Source: Jiangella endophytica (GTDB lineage Bacteria; Actinomycetota; Actinomycetes; Jiangellales; Jiangellaceae). Taken from it: a DNA stretch of 64,000 bases. The notes beneath the pieces were generated by a model. It had not been told where the DNA came from. It saw only the letters and a program-made list of their open reading frames with translations, and made no database searches. The translations under genes and the position numbers were made by a program. The DNA is taken from positions 124,001 through 188,000 of the forward strand of contig NZ_QVAI01000008.1 in NCBI RefSeq assembly GCF_003427025.1, written 5' to 3'. The first letter of the stretch is position 1. Each line of letters begins with the position of its first letter. Below, one piece after another: positions 1 through 7,930 of the stretch.

Positions 1-408
1 GTCGAAGTCGACGTAGTCGGTCGAGGTCTCGATCGCCTGCTCGATCTGGTCGGCTACCCGGAGGGCCTCGTCGAACTGCCCCATGAAGCGCCGGTACTGC
101 AGCTGCGCGATCAGCAGGGTGACGGCGTCGCGGGTCAGCACCGGATCCTGTTCGCCCACCCAGGCGGTGAACACCTCGAGCGGCTCGGTCTCGAAGACCG
201 AGAAGCGCTTGTTGATGGCCCGCAGTCCCGCGCGGGCGTAGTACTGCCGCGGATACCGCCGGATCCACTCCTCCGGTGCCGCCTCGAGAGCATCCTGCAG
301 CTCCGCCGGGCAGATCAGGGACATCCGGAAGAAGCTGTTGTCGCACAGCGTCGCGAAATCGTCCCACCGACCGTCCGCGACGATCTCGGCGAGATCTCGA
401 GCACTCAC
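1..408 (-). CDS. Partial helical-repeat protein, possibly regulator fragment
   Basis: An open frame runs from a GTG at 408 off the left edge of the window, so only about 136 N-terminal residues are visible. The GTG has a GAGG ribosome-binding sequence 6 nt upstream; an in-frame GTG at 420 would use the same bases as codons and is less likely. The residues are rich in Trp, Tyr, Arg and amphipathic helices (for example AELQDALEAAPEEWIRRYP and QYRRFMGQFDEALRVADQIE), a pattern seen in TPR-like helical repeats that precede LuxR helix-turn-helix domains in actinomycetes. No DNA-binding domain lies inside the visible part, so the regulator reading is an inference. It is divergent from the surface-protein gene that follows. 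Confidence 0.55.
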   Translation of the reverse strand, partial: MSARDLAEIVADGRWDDFATLCDNSFFRMSLICPAELQDALEAAPEEWIRRYPRQYYARAGLRAINKRFSVFETEPLEVFTAWVGEQDPVLTRDAVTLLIAQLQYRRFMGQFDEALRVADQIEQAIETSTDYVDFD

Positions 409-420
409 GTCGTACCTCAC

Positions 421-808
421 GATCGCATCGATGGGTTGAGCCGACTGTATCCGGATCCGCCGGGCCGGGCGGCCGGTCCGGCGCCGGAGCGGGGTGAGCA
501 CGGGGTGAGTGCGACACCCCGGCTCGACGCCGTGGTCAATGAGGTATCAGCTCCGGGCGTCCAAGGCGCCGAAGTCAGCCGAACGGATGAATGAACTCAC
601 CCATTTCTCACCCTCATTCACCCCGGTTCTCAACCCAGAAACACCCTGGTCCGACCGGTGTGATTACGCCGCATTCCTGCGCCACGGAGGAGCGGGCTGT
701 AAAGCTGGGCGCCGTCGCTTCGGGCCGGTCGGAAATGCACGCCGGCGCGTTTCGATGTGTTGCCGGGGGGCAATTTGTTCGGCTTTTCGTAGTGGGTGGG
801 GAGGCACC
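421..808. other. Non-coding stretch between divergent genes
   Basis: This 388-bp stretch lies between the two divergent genes. Reading frames cross it but with poor codon bias. It contains several short GGTGAG / CTCACC copies (around 493-510 and 594-625) that could be operator half-sites, and a T-rich patch at 775-790 shortly before the start of the surface-protein gene. I could not recognise a known riboswitch or assign a promoter with confidence. Confidence 0.4.
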
Positions 809-3800
809 ATGTCCGCAGGACCGATCAAGTCAGATACTCGTGGAAGAGGCGGTGCGCGGCGGCCACGCGTACGCCGTGGCCTCGCGGCCGCGCTGGTGAT
901 GGTGACGTCGTCGGCCGGGATGGCGATCGCGACCACCGGAGTGGCCGATGCCGCGCCGGTGTACGAGATCACCGGACGCTGGATCGACCCTCCGGACGTA
1001 GTCGCTTCGGGTACTCCGGTGGTCGCCGAATGGCGGGTGAATGTCAATGACGACCAGGAGGCGCCTGGCAATGAGGACGTCGACAACGTCAATTTCTCGG
1101 TCACTCTGGAGCACGGTTTCTTCGACGCCGTCCCCGAGGCCTGCCTGACGAACGACGTCGACCCGGTGTCAGAGATCTCGGCGGATCGTCGCACGTTGCT
1201 GTGCAATCTCGGCACCCATCGTGAGGGCACCGCGGTCGTCGTCCAGACGGGCATCGAGGCCGACGGCGAAACCGGCGACGAGGTGAGCGCGATCGGCACC
1301 ATCGACGGGCTCACCGCCGAGGTGCCACCGATCCCGATCGACAACCCCTTCAGGATGGACATCGCCTGGAGCTCGTCCACCGCAGGTGTCGCCTACGACG
1401 ACGAGGGCGACTTCGTCGACCTGGACCTGGAATGGACCTTGTTCCTCGGGGCGGGGAGCGACCCGGGCCCTGACTCCGTCACGTACACCCTCACGACCAG
1501 CACCGGCACGGGGGCGGCGTTGGCGGTCGGCCCGAACGCCTGCTCCGCCTTCGCCGGCGGCGCCGCCGGAAACCCGGCTGGAGCGATCGGGCACCCGTGG
1601 TCCGACGACACCCATGCCGCCGAGCAGACCGCGCCGTTCGTCGACAGCTGCACCTTGACGCAGACCGGGCCGAACACGTTCGCCCTGACGTTGGCCGGGA
1701 TCGACTACTCGCGGGTCCAGGTGCCGACCCAGGACTCGACCGGCCGGCCGTTGCCGACCGACACCCAGGCCGTGGCCAGCGGCTCGGTCTGGTTCCGGGT
1801 CGCCGGCGTGCAGAACGACAGCATCACCCTGACGTCGGACGCCCCGGTCTACACGTCACCGGCCGGCGAGACGTCCGAGGACGACCCGGCGAACAACGTG
1901 TCGAGCAAGACCTGGACCCGGGGCGGCTGGAGCAACGCGTACCGGCCGGACTATTCAGGGATCGAGGTGCCGTCCTGGTGGAGCAACCAGTTCAAGGTCT
2001 CGCCCGGAACGGTGGTCGACGCCACGACGGTCCACGGCCTCGGCACGGGCGACCATGCGCCGACCGACGTCATCAGCCAGTGCGTCATCCTCGACTCGGC
2101 CCACGTGACCTTCACCGACTACGACCTGTGGACGAGTTGGGGCGGCCCGTCGGTGGTCGGGGCGACCGTCGAGTACTACGTGGGCACCGAGGCGTCGGTG
2201 ACGCCTGGCAGCGGCGGCTACGACCCGAACGGCTTCACCTGCGCCACCGATCCCGGTGGCTGGACGACGACCGAGCCGGCCGACCTCTCCACCGTGAAGG
2301 CGGTGCGGGCGACCTACCCGTTCGCCGCGGTCGCCGGGGCGGCCAACGTCCCGCTCCAGGTGCACTTCGTCGTGAACGACGACACGCCGATCGGCCAGGA
2401 CGTCTGGGAGTTCGGTGAGCTGGCGATCAACGGCGACTGGTCCCGGCCGAGCCGGACCCTCGACCCGACCGACGGCAGCGGCCCGCGCACGCCGGGGATG
2501 CGCTACCCCTACATCGGCTCCGGCCGCGACGTCCTCTACGTCATCGGCGCCACCCCGGCGGTGACGAAGACCGCGGAGCAGAGCGTCGTCACGCCCGGCG
2601 TGCCGGTCGACTTCACGCTGACCTACTCGGCCAACGGGACCGGCGCGATTCCGCCGACGGTCGACGGCTACCAACTCGTGGACACGCTGCCTCCCGGCAT
2701 GACGTACGTCGAGGGATCGGCGGATCCCGAGCCCGTGGTGGCGCCTGACGGCTCCGGCCGGTACGTGCTGACCTGGAACCTCGACGGCGTGGCCACCAAC
2801 GTGGCGAACGAGCTCACCTACCAGGCCGTCGCCGACTCCTCGGTCGAACCGGGAACGCGGCTCACCAACACGGTCGAGGCGACGTACGGGGACATCAGCG
2901 TCGACGACGACGCGCAGGTGGCCGTCTCGACCGACGGCTACACGACGATCCTCAAGACCTCGGACGTCGAGTACATCCCGAACGTCAACGGCTACGGCGT
3001 CGGCTCGGGGTCGTGGACGGTGACGATCGAGTCGGCCGATCCCTACCCGCAGGCGTTCACCGACACCATCGACATCCTCCCGTACAACGGCGACCAGCGC
3101 GGGACGTCGTTCTCCGGCGCCTACACGCTGGACGACGTCGTGCTGCCCGACGGCGGGACGCTGTACTACACCGACGCCGACCCGGCGACCCTGATCGACG
3201 ATCCCGCCGACGCGTCCAACGGCGCCGCCGGCGACCCGTCGGGCAACACCGCCGGCTGGACCACGACCCGGCCGGCGGCTCCGACCGCGATCCGGGTGAT
3301 CGGGCCGGAGCTGGCCTCGGGCGGGACGTTCTCGTTCCAGGTGCCGATCACCACCGACGGCGCGGAGGCCGGGGACGTGTACGTCAACCGGGCGCAGGCG
3401 CGGGCCGAGCACACCGAGCTGGTGATGCGCACGTCGGCCCCGCTGTACGTCTCGGACTACGCGGTCGCGAAGACGTCGGACCCGGCTCCGGGTTCGACGG
3501 TGCAGCCCGGTGACACGATCACCTACACCATCACCGTCGCGCAGGAGGGCCCGGTGCCCGCCTCGGCGGCCTGGACGGACTCGCTCGAGGACGTGCTCGA
3601 CGACGCCGTCTACAACGACGATGCGGCCGCCGACATCGGCGCCGTCACCTACGCCGACGGGGTGCTCTCCTGGGAGGGCGTGGTCCCGGTGGGCGAGGTC
3701 GCGACCATCACCTACTCGGTGACGGTGAAGGACGTCGCGGGCCTCGAGGCCGACGGCGACACCGTCGTCGACAACAGCGTCTGGTCCCCCGGCTGCCCCG

Positions 3801-6016
3801 ACGCGGCCGAGGGCGAAGAGAACCCGTGCGAGCCGCCGCCGATCCGCGTCGGCTGGTACGAGTACTCCAAGACGGCCGACCCGGCGCCAGGCTCGACGGT
3901 GCTGGTCGGCGAGATCGTCACCTACACCGTCCTGATCGAGCAGCACGGTGAGGGCGCCGTGGCGGGCGCGTTCGTGGAGGACGACCTGACGGCCGTGCTC
4001 GACGACGCCACCTGGAACGACGACGCCGCCGCCACCTCGGGGACGGTGTCCTACACCGAGCCGACGCTGCGCTGGGACGGCGACCTGGCCGTCGGCGACG
4101 TGGTCACGCTGACCTACTCGGTGACCACGACCGCGGTCGGCGAGGGCGACGACCAGCTGCACAACGTCGTCACGTCGGTCTGCGAGCCGGACGACCCGGA
4201 CTGTCATCCGGGCGTGTGCGTGCCGGCGCCGGACGAGAACCCGAACTGCGAGACCGACCACGTCAAGGGCGACTACGTCGTCACGAAGACGTCGGACCCG
4301 GCGACCGGCTCGGAGGTCGAGGTGGGCGACGTCATCACCTACACCGTGACGGTGACGCAGAACGGGGCCGGCGCCGTGGCAGAGGCCGGGTTCACCGACG
4401 ACATGACCCAGGTGCTCGACGACGCCACGTACAACGACGACGCGGCCGCCTCGTCCGGCCCGGAGCCGACGTACGACGAGCCCACGCTGGCCTGGTCGGG
4501 CCCGCTCGCGGTCGGTGAGGTCGTGACCGTCACGTACTCGGTGACCGTCACCGCCGAGGGCGACCGGTTCCTGAAGAACGTCGTCATGACGCCGGACCCC
4601 GAGCAGTGCGTGCCCCTGGAGGGGCAGGACGAGGCCTGCACCACCGAGCATGTCAACGGCGAGTTCACCTACTCGAAGACGTCGGACCCGGAACCGGGCG
4701 CGACGGTCGAGGAGGGCGACGTCGTCACCTACACGGTCGTCATCTCACAGGTCGGCGCGGCGCCGGTCGAGGGCGCCACGGTCGACGACGACCTGTCGGC
4801 GGTGCTCGATGACGCGACGTGGAACGACGACGCGACGGCCTCGGCGGGCGAGGTGTCGTTCGCCGACCCGACGCTCACCTGGACCGGCGACCTCGCCGTC
4901 GGCGACGTCGTCACGCTCACCTACTCGGTGACCGTCGGGCCGCTCGGCGAGGGCGACGACCAGCTGAAGAACGTCGTCACCTCACCGCACCCCGACGGGG
5001 TCTGCGTGCCGGCCGCGGACGAGAACCCGGACTGCACGACGACGCACGTCATGGGCGACTACGTGGTCGCCAAGACGTCGGACCCCGAGTCGGGCGCGAC
5101 GGTCGAGGAGGGCGACGTCGTCACCTACACGGTGACGGTGACACACACCTTCGGCGCGCCGGTCGGGGCGAGCTTCGAGGACGACCTGGCCGACGTGCTC
5201 GACGACGCGACCTGGAACGACGACCTCGAGGCGTCGGGCGGTGAGGCCGCGTTCGACGGGACCACGCTGACGTGGGCCGGCGACCTCGCGGCCGGCGACG
5301 TCGTGACGGTGACCTACTCGGTGACCGTCACCTCCGACGGCGACCAGCACCTGAGGAACGTCGTCACCACGCCGGACCCGGAGCACTGCGTGCCCGCGGA
5401 GGGGCAGGACAAGGCCTGCACCACGGAGCACTTCAGCAGCGGGTACACGTACTCCAAGACCTCGGACCCGGCCCCCGGCTCCGACGTCGAGGAGGGCGAC
5501 GTCATCACTTACACCGTGTTGGTCGAGCAGGACGGCCCGGTGCCCGTGATCGGCGCGACGGTGACCGACGACCTCTCCGGCGTGTCTCCGTACGCGGACT
5601 GGAACGACGACGCCGCGGCCACGTCGGGTGAGGTGTCGCTGGACGGGACCCAGCTCACCTGGACCGGTGACCTCGCCGTCGGGCAGATCGTCACCATCAC
5701 CTACTCGGTGACGGTCGGCGACGCGGAGAACGCCACGATCCGCAACGTCGTCACCAGCCTGGACGACGACGCCACCTGCGTGCCGGCGCCGGACGGGAAC
5801 CCGGACTGCCGGACCGAGCACTACACGCCGGGTGCGCAGCCGCCGGCTCCCGAGGAGCCCGGTGAGCCGGGCGAGCCCGACCTGCCGGACACCGGCGCCG
5901 ACTCGATGTCCGTGGCTCTGACGGCGGGCGCCGTGCTCCTGCTCGCCGGCGCGGGCTTCGGGCTGGTCGCCCGGCGGCGTCGCGGATCGGCCACTGAGGG
6001 CGGCTCGACCGGCTGA
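809..6016 (+). CDS. LPXTG-anchored surface protein with six tandem SdrD/DUF11-like repeats
   Basis: A 1735-residue secreted protein predicted to be fixed to the cell wall by sortase. The start at 809 was chosen because GGGGAGG lies 6 nt upstream and a typical signal peptide follows (positively charged residues 1-25, hydrophobic core LAAALVMVTSSAGMAIATT, cleavage near residue 46); the same frame is open 300 nt further upstream without a signal peptide. Residues about 47-580 are beta-rich and unassigned, about 583-707 resemble a DUF11 repeat (TLPPGMTYVEGSA), and about 880-1675 hold six repeats of about 132 residues each starting near KTSDPAPGS. The C-terminus has the sortase motif LPDTG near 1692, a hydrophobic helix and an RRRR tail. 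Likely role is adhesion or cell-surface structure. No sortase gene is in the window. Confidence 0.85.
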   Translation: MSAGPIKSDTRGRGGARRPRVRRGLAAALVMVTSSAGMAIATTGVADAAPVYEITGRWIDPPDVVASGTPVVAEWRVNVNDDQEAPGNEDVDNVNFSVTLEHGFFDAVPEACLTNDVDPVSEISADRRTLLCNLGTHREGTAVVVQTGIEADGETGDEVSAIGTIDGLTAEVPPIPIDNPFRMDIAWSSSTAGVAYDDEGDFVDLDLEWTLFLGAGSDPGPDSVTYTLTTSTGTGAALAVGPNACSAFAGGAAGNPAGAIGHPWSDDTHAAEQTAPFVDSCTLTQTGPNTFALTLAGIDYSRVQVPTQDSTGRPLPTDTQAVASGSVWFRVAGVQNDSITLTSDAPVYTSPAGETSEDDPANNVSSKTWTRGGWSNAYRPDYSGIEVPSWWSNQFKVSPGTVVDATTVHGLGTGDHAPTDVISQCVILDSAHVTFTDYDLWTSWGGPSVVGATVEYYVGTEASVTPGSGGYDPNGFTCATDPGGWTTTEPADLSTVKAVRATYPFAAVAGAANVPLQVHFVVNDDTPIGQDVWEFGELAINGDWSRPSRTLDPTDGSGPRTPGMRYPYIGSGRDVLYVIGATPAVTKTAEQSVVTPGVPVDFTLTYSANGTGAIPPTVDGYQLVDTLPPGMTYVEGSADPEPVVAPDGSGRYVLTWNLDGVATNVANELTYQAVADSSVEPGTRLTNTVEATYGDISVDDDAQVAVSTDGYTTILKTSDVEYIPNVNGYGVGSGSWTVTIESADPYPQAFTDTIDILPYNGDQRGTSFSGAYTLDDVVLPDGGTLYYTDADPATLIDDPADASNGAAGDPSGNTAGWTTTRPAAPTAIRVIGPELASGGTFSFQVPITTDGAEAGDVYVNRAQARAEHTELVMRTSAPLYVSDYAVAKTSDPAPGSTVQPGDTITYTITVAQEGPVPASAAWTDSLEDVLDDAVYNDDAAADIGAVTYADGVLSWEGVVPVGEVATITYSVTVKDVAGLEADGDTVVDNSVWSPGCPDAAEGEENPCEPPPIRVGWYEYSKTADPAPGSTVLVGEIVTYTVLIEQHGEGAVAGAFVEDDLTAVLDDATWNDDAAATSGTVSYTEPTLRWDGDLAVGDVVTLTYSVTTTAVGEGDDQLHNVVTSVCEPDDPDCHPGVCVPAPDENPNCETDHVKGDYVVTKTSDPATGSEVEVGDVITYTVTVTQNGAGAVAEAGFTDDMTQVLDDATYNDDAAASSGPEPTYDEPTLAWSGPLAVGEVVTVTYSVTVTAEGDRFLKNVVMTPDPEQCVPLEGQDEACTTEHVNGEFTYSKTSDPEPGATVEEGDVVTYTVVISQVGAAPVEGATVDDDLSAVLDDATWNDDATASAGEVSFADPTLTWTGDLAVGDVVTLTYSVTVGPLGEGDDQLKNVVTSPHPDGVCVPAADENPDCTTTHVMGDYVVAKTSDPESGATVEEGDVVTYTVTVTHTFGAPVGASFEDDLADVLDDATWNDDLEASGGEAAFDGTTLTWAGDLAAGDVVTVTYSVTVTSDGDQHLRNVVTTPDPEHCVPAEGQDKACTTEHFSSGYTYSKTSDPAPGSDVEEGDVITYTVLVEQDGPVPVIGATVTDDLSGVSPYADWNDDAAATSGEVSLDGTQLTWTGDLAVGQIVTITYSVTVGDAENATIRNVVTSLDDDATCVPAPDGNPDCRTEHYTPGAQPPAPEEPGEPGEPDLPDTGADSMSVALTAGAVLLLAGAGFGLVARRRRGSATEGGSTG
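3451..5833 (+). repeat. Six in-frame tandem repeats of about 397 bp in the surface-protein gene
   Basis: Six diverged copies, each about 132 codons. Every copy runs from a KTSDP or KTADP block through G-(D/E)-x-(I/V)-TYT, then DDL..VLDDATWNDDA, then LAVGDVVTLTYSVT, and ends with a Cys-containing linker such as CVPAPDENPNC. The first copy is the most divergent and has a longer linker, and the last lacks the VLDDA block. The paired Cys in the linkers could form disulfides between repeats. Confidence 0.85.
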
Positions 6017-6038
6017 GGCCGGCCGGGTCACGGGGGCC

Positions 6039-6076
6039 GGAGCGGGGCCTCGTCCATCGGGACGAGGCCCCGCTCC
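6039..6076 (+). terminator. Strong hairpin terminator after the surface-protein gene
   Basis: A perfect 17-bp GC-rich stem (6039-6055 with 6060-6076) closed by a 4-nt loop (6056-6059) starts 22 nt after the stop codon at 6016. There is no clear T-run, which is common for actinomycete terminators. The stem is long enough to work in both directions. Confidence 0.85.
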
Positions 6077-6303
6077 AGGCGTCTTGTGGACCCGCACCCG
6101 TTCTCCGAGCCAGCCGCGCCGCTCGGCCTCACGCCCCGCCTGGAAGCGGCTGGTGACCCCATCCCCCTTCATGCCTCGATGTCCGGCCTCCACGTCGCGA
6201 ATCAAGGGCGCTTCGCGTCACGACGTGATCGGCTTCGTCGACCCTCGACACGGCTCGATCGGCCTGGGGCGGCAATTGAGGGAAGGGGAAGGAGCAGCGG
6301 GCT

Positions 6304-6818
6304 CTACTGGCCGGGCCCGGGGTAGATGGTGCGCAGATCACCAATCACTGACTGCATCTCCGTGAGCGAGTCGTGCGCGGCCGACATTGCTTCGACGACG
6401 CGGTCGACGCGTCCGCGGTGGGTCGCCGCCGTGAGCGCCTGGCCATCCTGCGGGTACAACCGGCCGGACGAAACGCAGCTCCAGACCGGCGTCACGTTCG
6501 GCGAGCCGGGTCAGCCGTTCGATGATCTCGGCGTCGGTAGCGCCGGGCAGGTAGTGCTCCCGCACGTCCGCCAGCAGCACGGGTGTCCACATTGCCTGTT
6601 GCGCAATGTCCACGAGCTGCAACAGCTCGGCGGCGGCCTGGCGAGCCTCGCGCAGGTTGAAGCCGACCTTCGCGTACTGCTGGCTCTCGGGCGGCTTGAC
6701 TTCCAGATCGATCTGGGGCGTGCCGTGCCAGTGGTGCGCGACGAGTTCACCGACCATCTCGTCAACGAACGGCATGCGGGCGATGATGTCGCTTCTCGGG
6801 GTCCGGTGGGTTCACCAC
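6304..6818 (-). pseudogene. Frameshifted hypothetical gene
   Basis: Coding-like sequence on the minus strand is broken at least twice. A GTG at 6818 follows a good GGGAGAG ribosome site and starts VNPPDPEKRH; the frame then has to shift near 6785 to reach the long segment MPFVDEMVGELVAHHWHG, which continues to about ELRFV (near 6465). A second shift is needed to reach RLYPQDGQALTAATHRGR and the end IYPGPGQ at 6304. Read together this is about 165 residues of a soluble, helix-rich protein that I do not recognise. Its setting beside tRNA relics suggests leftover mobile DNA, but nothing in the protein itself shows that. The alternative, that the shifts are sequencing errors, cannot be excluded. 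Confidence 0.5.
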
Positions 6819-7090
6819 GGGTCTCTCCCTGCTTGATTCAGGTTGGGATCAAGTCCCCGGCCCGGTGTTGGTAGCACTGGCCGGGGCGACTGGGGATGAG
6901 ATCGAACGCCGAGTGCCGGCGAACCCCGGACCGGTCCCAGAACCCATGGTTTGGCCCATGGAAATGAAGCGACGGCGGCGCGAACCGACGAGAACCTTCG
7001 AGGAAGCCGGATCGGCATCGCCGCTGGCCAGAGCTCCGAAAACAAGACGCTGAGGACCAATGAGAGAGCCCTGCCGCCAATCAGAGGGCT

Positions 7091-7118
7091 CCTGGTTCGA
7101 GTCCAGGTGCGGGAGCCA
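7091..7118 (+). pseudogene. tRNA 3'-end relic (T arm and acceptor strand only)
   Basis: A perfect T stem-loop (CCTGG, TTCGAGT, CCAGG at 7091-7107) is followed by TGCGGGA, a G discriminator and CCA (7108-7118). The matching 5' acceptor strand TCCCGCA is absent from the preceding 80 nt, so this is not a complete tRNA. The 3' half looks most like a tRNA-Gln or tRNA-Glu end. Such relics usually mark where an integrating element entered or left. Confidence 0.55.
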
Positions 7119-7366
7119 ACACCCAAGGTCACAGGCCAGGGGGCTATTCGGCTCCACACAGCAGCCCATGGTTTCGCCTTCCGCCGCATTGCGGAACTTC
7201 ACGTCCAGCGCCTCAGCGGCGGCCGGGGGTGGCGGCGCGCCGGCCCTGATAGCTGTCCTGCGTCATCGACACGCAAGCTTGCCCGATCTGGTCGGCCACC
7301 TGCCCGAGCGGCGAACCCGGCATTCATCCATGACGGTTGCCGTCGTCTTTGCGGTAGTTGTGCGAG

Positions 7367-7552
7367 GTCAGCCACGAATACCGGTGAGTCGAGCTGAGCG
7401 CCCGGCATGAACCGACACCTGAGCATCGCGACGGCCACGAGCGGCAGCGGCAGCGGCAGTGCCCGATCGAAGCAGTTCTTGATCCACTTGCGGATGAGGC
7501 CCTGGCCAGTGACGCGGACGATGGTGTGTTCCCGTCCGACCTGCTCGGCATC
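7367..7552 (-). pseudogene. Possible remnant of a polyprenyl-phosphate sugar transferase
   Basis: The minus-strand frame contains VRVTGQGLIRKWIKNCFDRA followed by a Leu/Pro/Val-rich hydrophobic run and LDSPVFV. This resembles the N-terminal signature of bacterial sugar transferases, in which an (R/K)xxFD motif precedes a membrane segment and an LDSPGPV(F) motif. The usual continuation is missing, the Gly-Pro of that motif is lost, and the flanks show poor coding character, so at most a degraded fragment is present. Confidence is low; it may be chance resemblance. Confidence 0.25.
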
Positions 7553-7728
7553 CACACCACGACCGCCGTCGCCCGACCCTCGCCTCCCGCGACTGTCCGG
7601 TTCGCACACGATCGCCTGCCCCGGCGCAGCACCCGCAGTCATGGCCCTGAAGGTGCTGCTCTGGCGATATAAACAGCGCCGTACCCATCACCACCGCCGA
7701 CACCGCGGCGCGTGCTGGAGATCAATCG

Positions 7729-7772
7729 TCATCAACCGGTGGCGAGACCATGGTGTCGCCACCGGTTGATGA
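7729..7772. repeat. Near-perfect 44-bp palindrome
   Basis: Two perfect 17-nt arms (7729-7745 and 7756-7772) surround a 10-nt centre that itself holds CCATGG; only one pair in the centre is mismatched, so almost the whole 44 bp is self-complementary. It lies 26 bp before a tRNA relic, between no two intact genes. It could be a terminator, an element end or an operator. Confidence 0.6.
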
Positions 7773-7797
7773 TCACGGACGACGATGGTTGAGCAGA

Positions 7798-7861
7798 AGC
7801 CGGTCAGCGCATGGGACTCATGATCCCTGGGTCGTCCGTTCGAGTCCCACCCGCCCTACCA
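7798..7861 (+). pseudogene. Degenerate 3' part of a CAT-anticodon tRNA
   Basis: This 64-nt segment matches the 3' 64 nt of the intact tRNA at 28154-28230 at 58 positions, including the CAT anticodon, the T loop, the acceptor 3' strand and CCA. The first 13 nt of the tRNA are not recognisable here. Two changes (GG to CC at 7836-7837) break the T stem, so the copy cannot fold normally. It is a relic of duplication or of an integration event that used this tRNA as target. Confidence 0.7.
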
Positions 7862-7930
7862 GCGAAGACGGCCACTCCGTCGCGTGGGATGGCTGACGTC
7901 GCGTGCCACCGGGTTGAGGCACGGTTCCCG

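Noticed and set aside
421-808. A c-di-GMP or c-di-AMP riboswitch before the surface-protein gene or before 16611
   Set aside because: Neither leader shows the conserved core sequences of these classes.
1955-4651. An 898-codon open frame antisense to the surface-protein gene
   Set aside because: It is Arg/Gly/Val-rich with repeated low-complexity text, mirrors the sense repeats and has no signal, domain or ribosome site. Long antisense frames are expected at this GC content.
3451-5833. Tandem repeats considered as a CRISPR array
   Set aside because: The units are about 397 bp, in frame and diverged; there is no short identical repeat with unique spacers and no cas gene in the window.
7091-7118. 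An intact tRNA gene at the T-arm sequence
   Set aside because: No 5' acceptor strand, D arm or normal anticodon arm could be found upstream.
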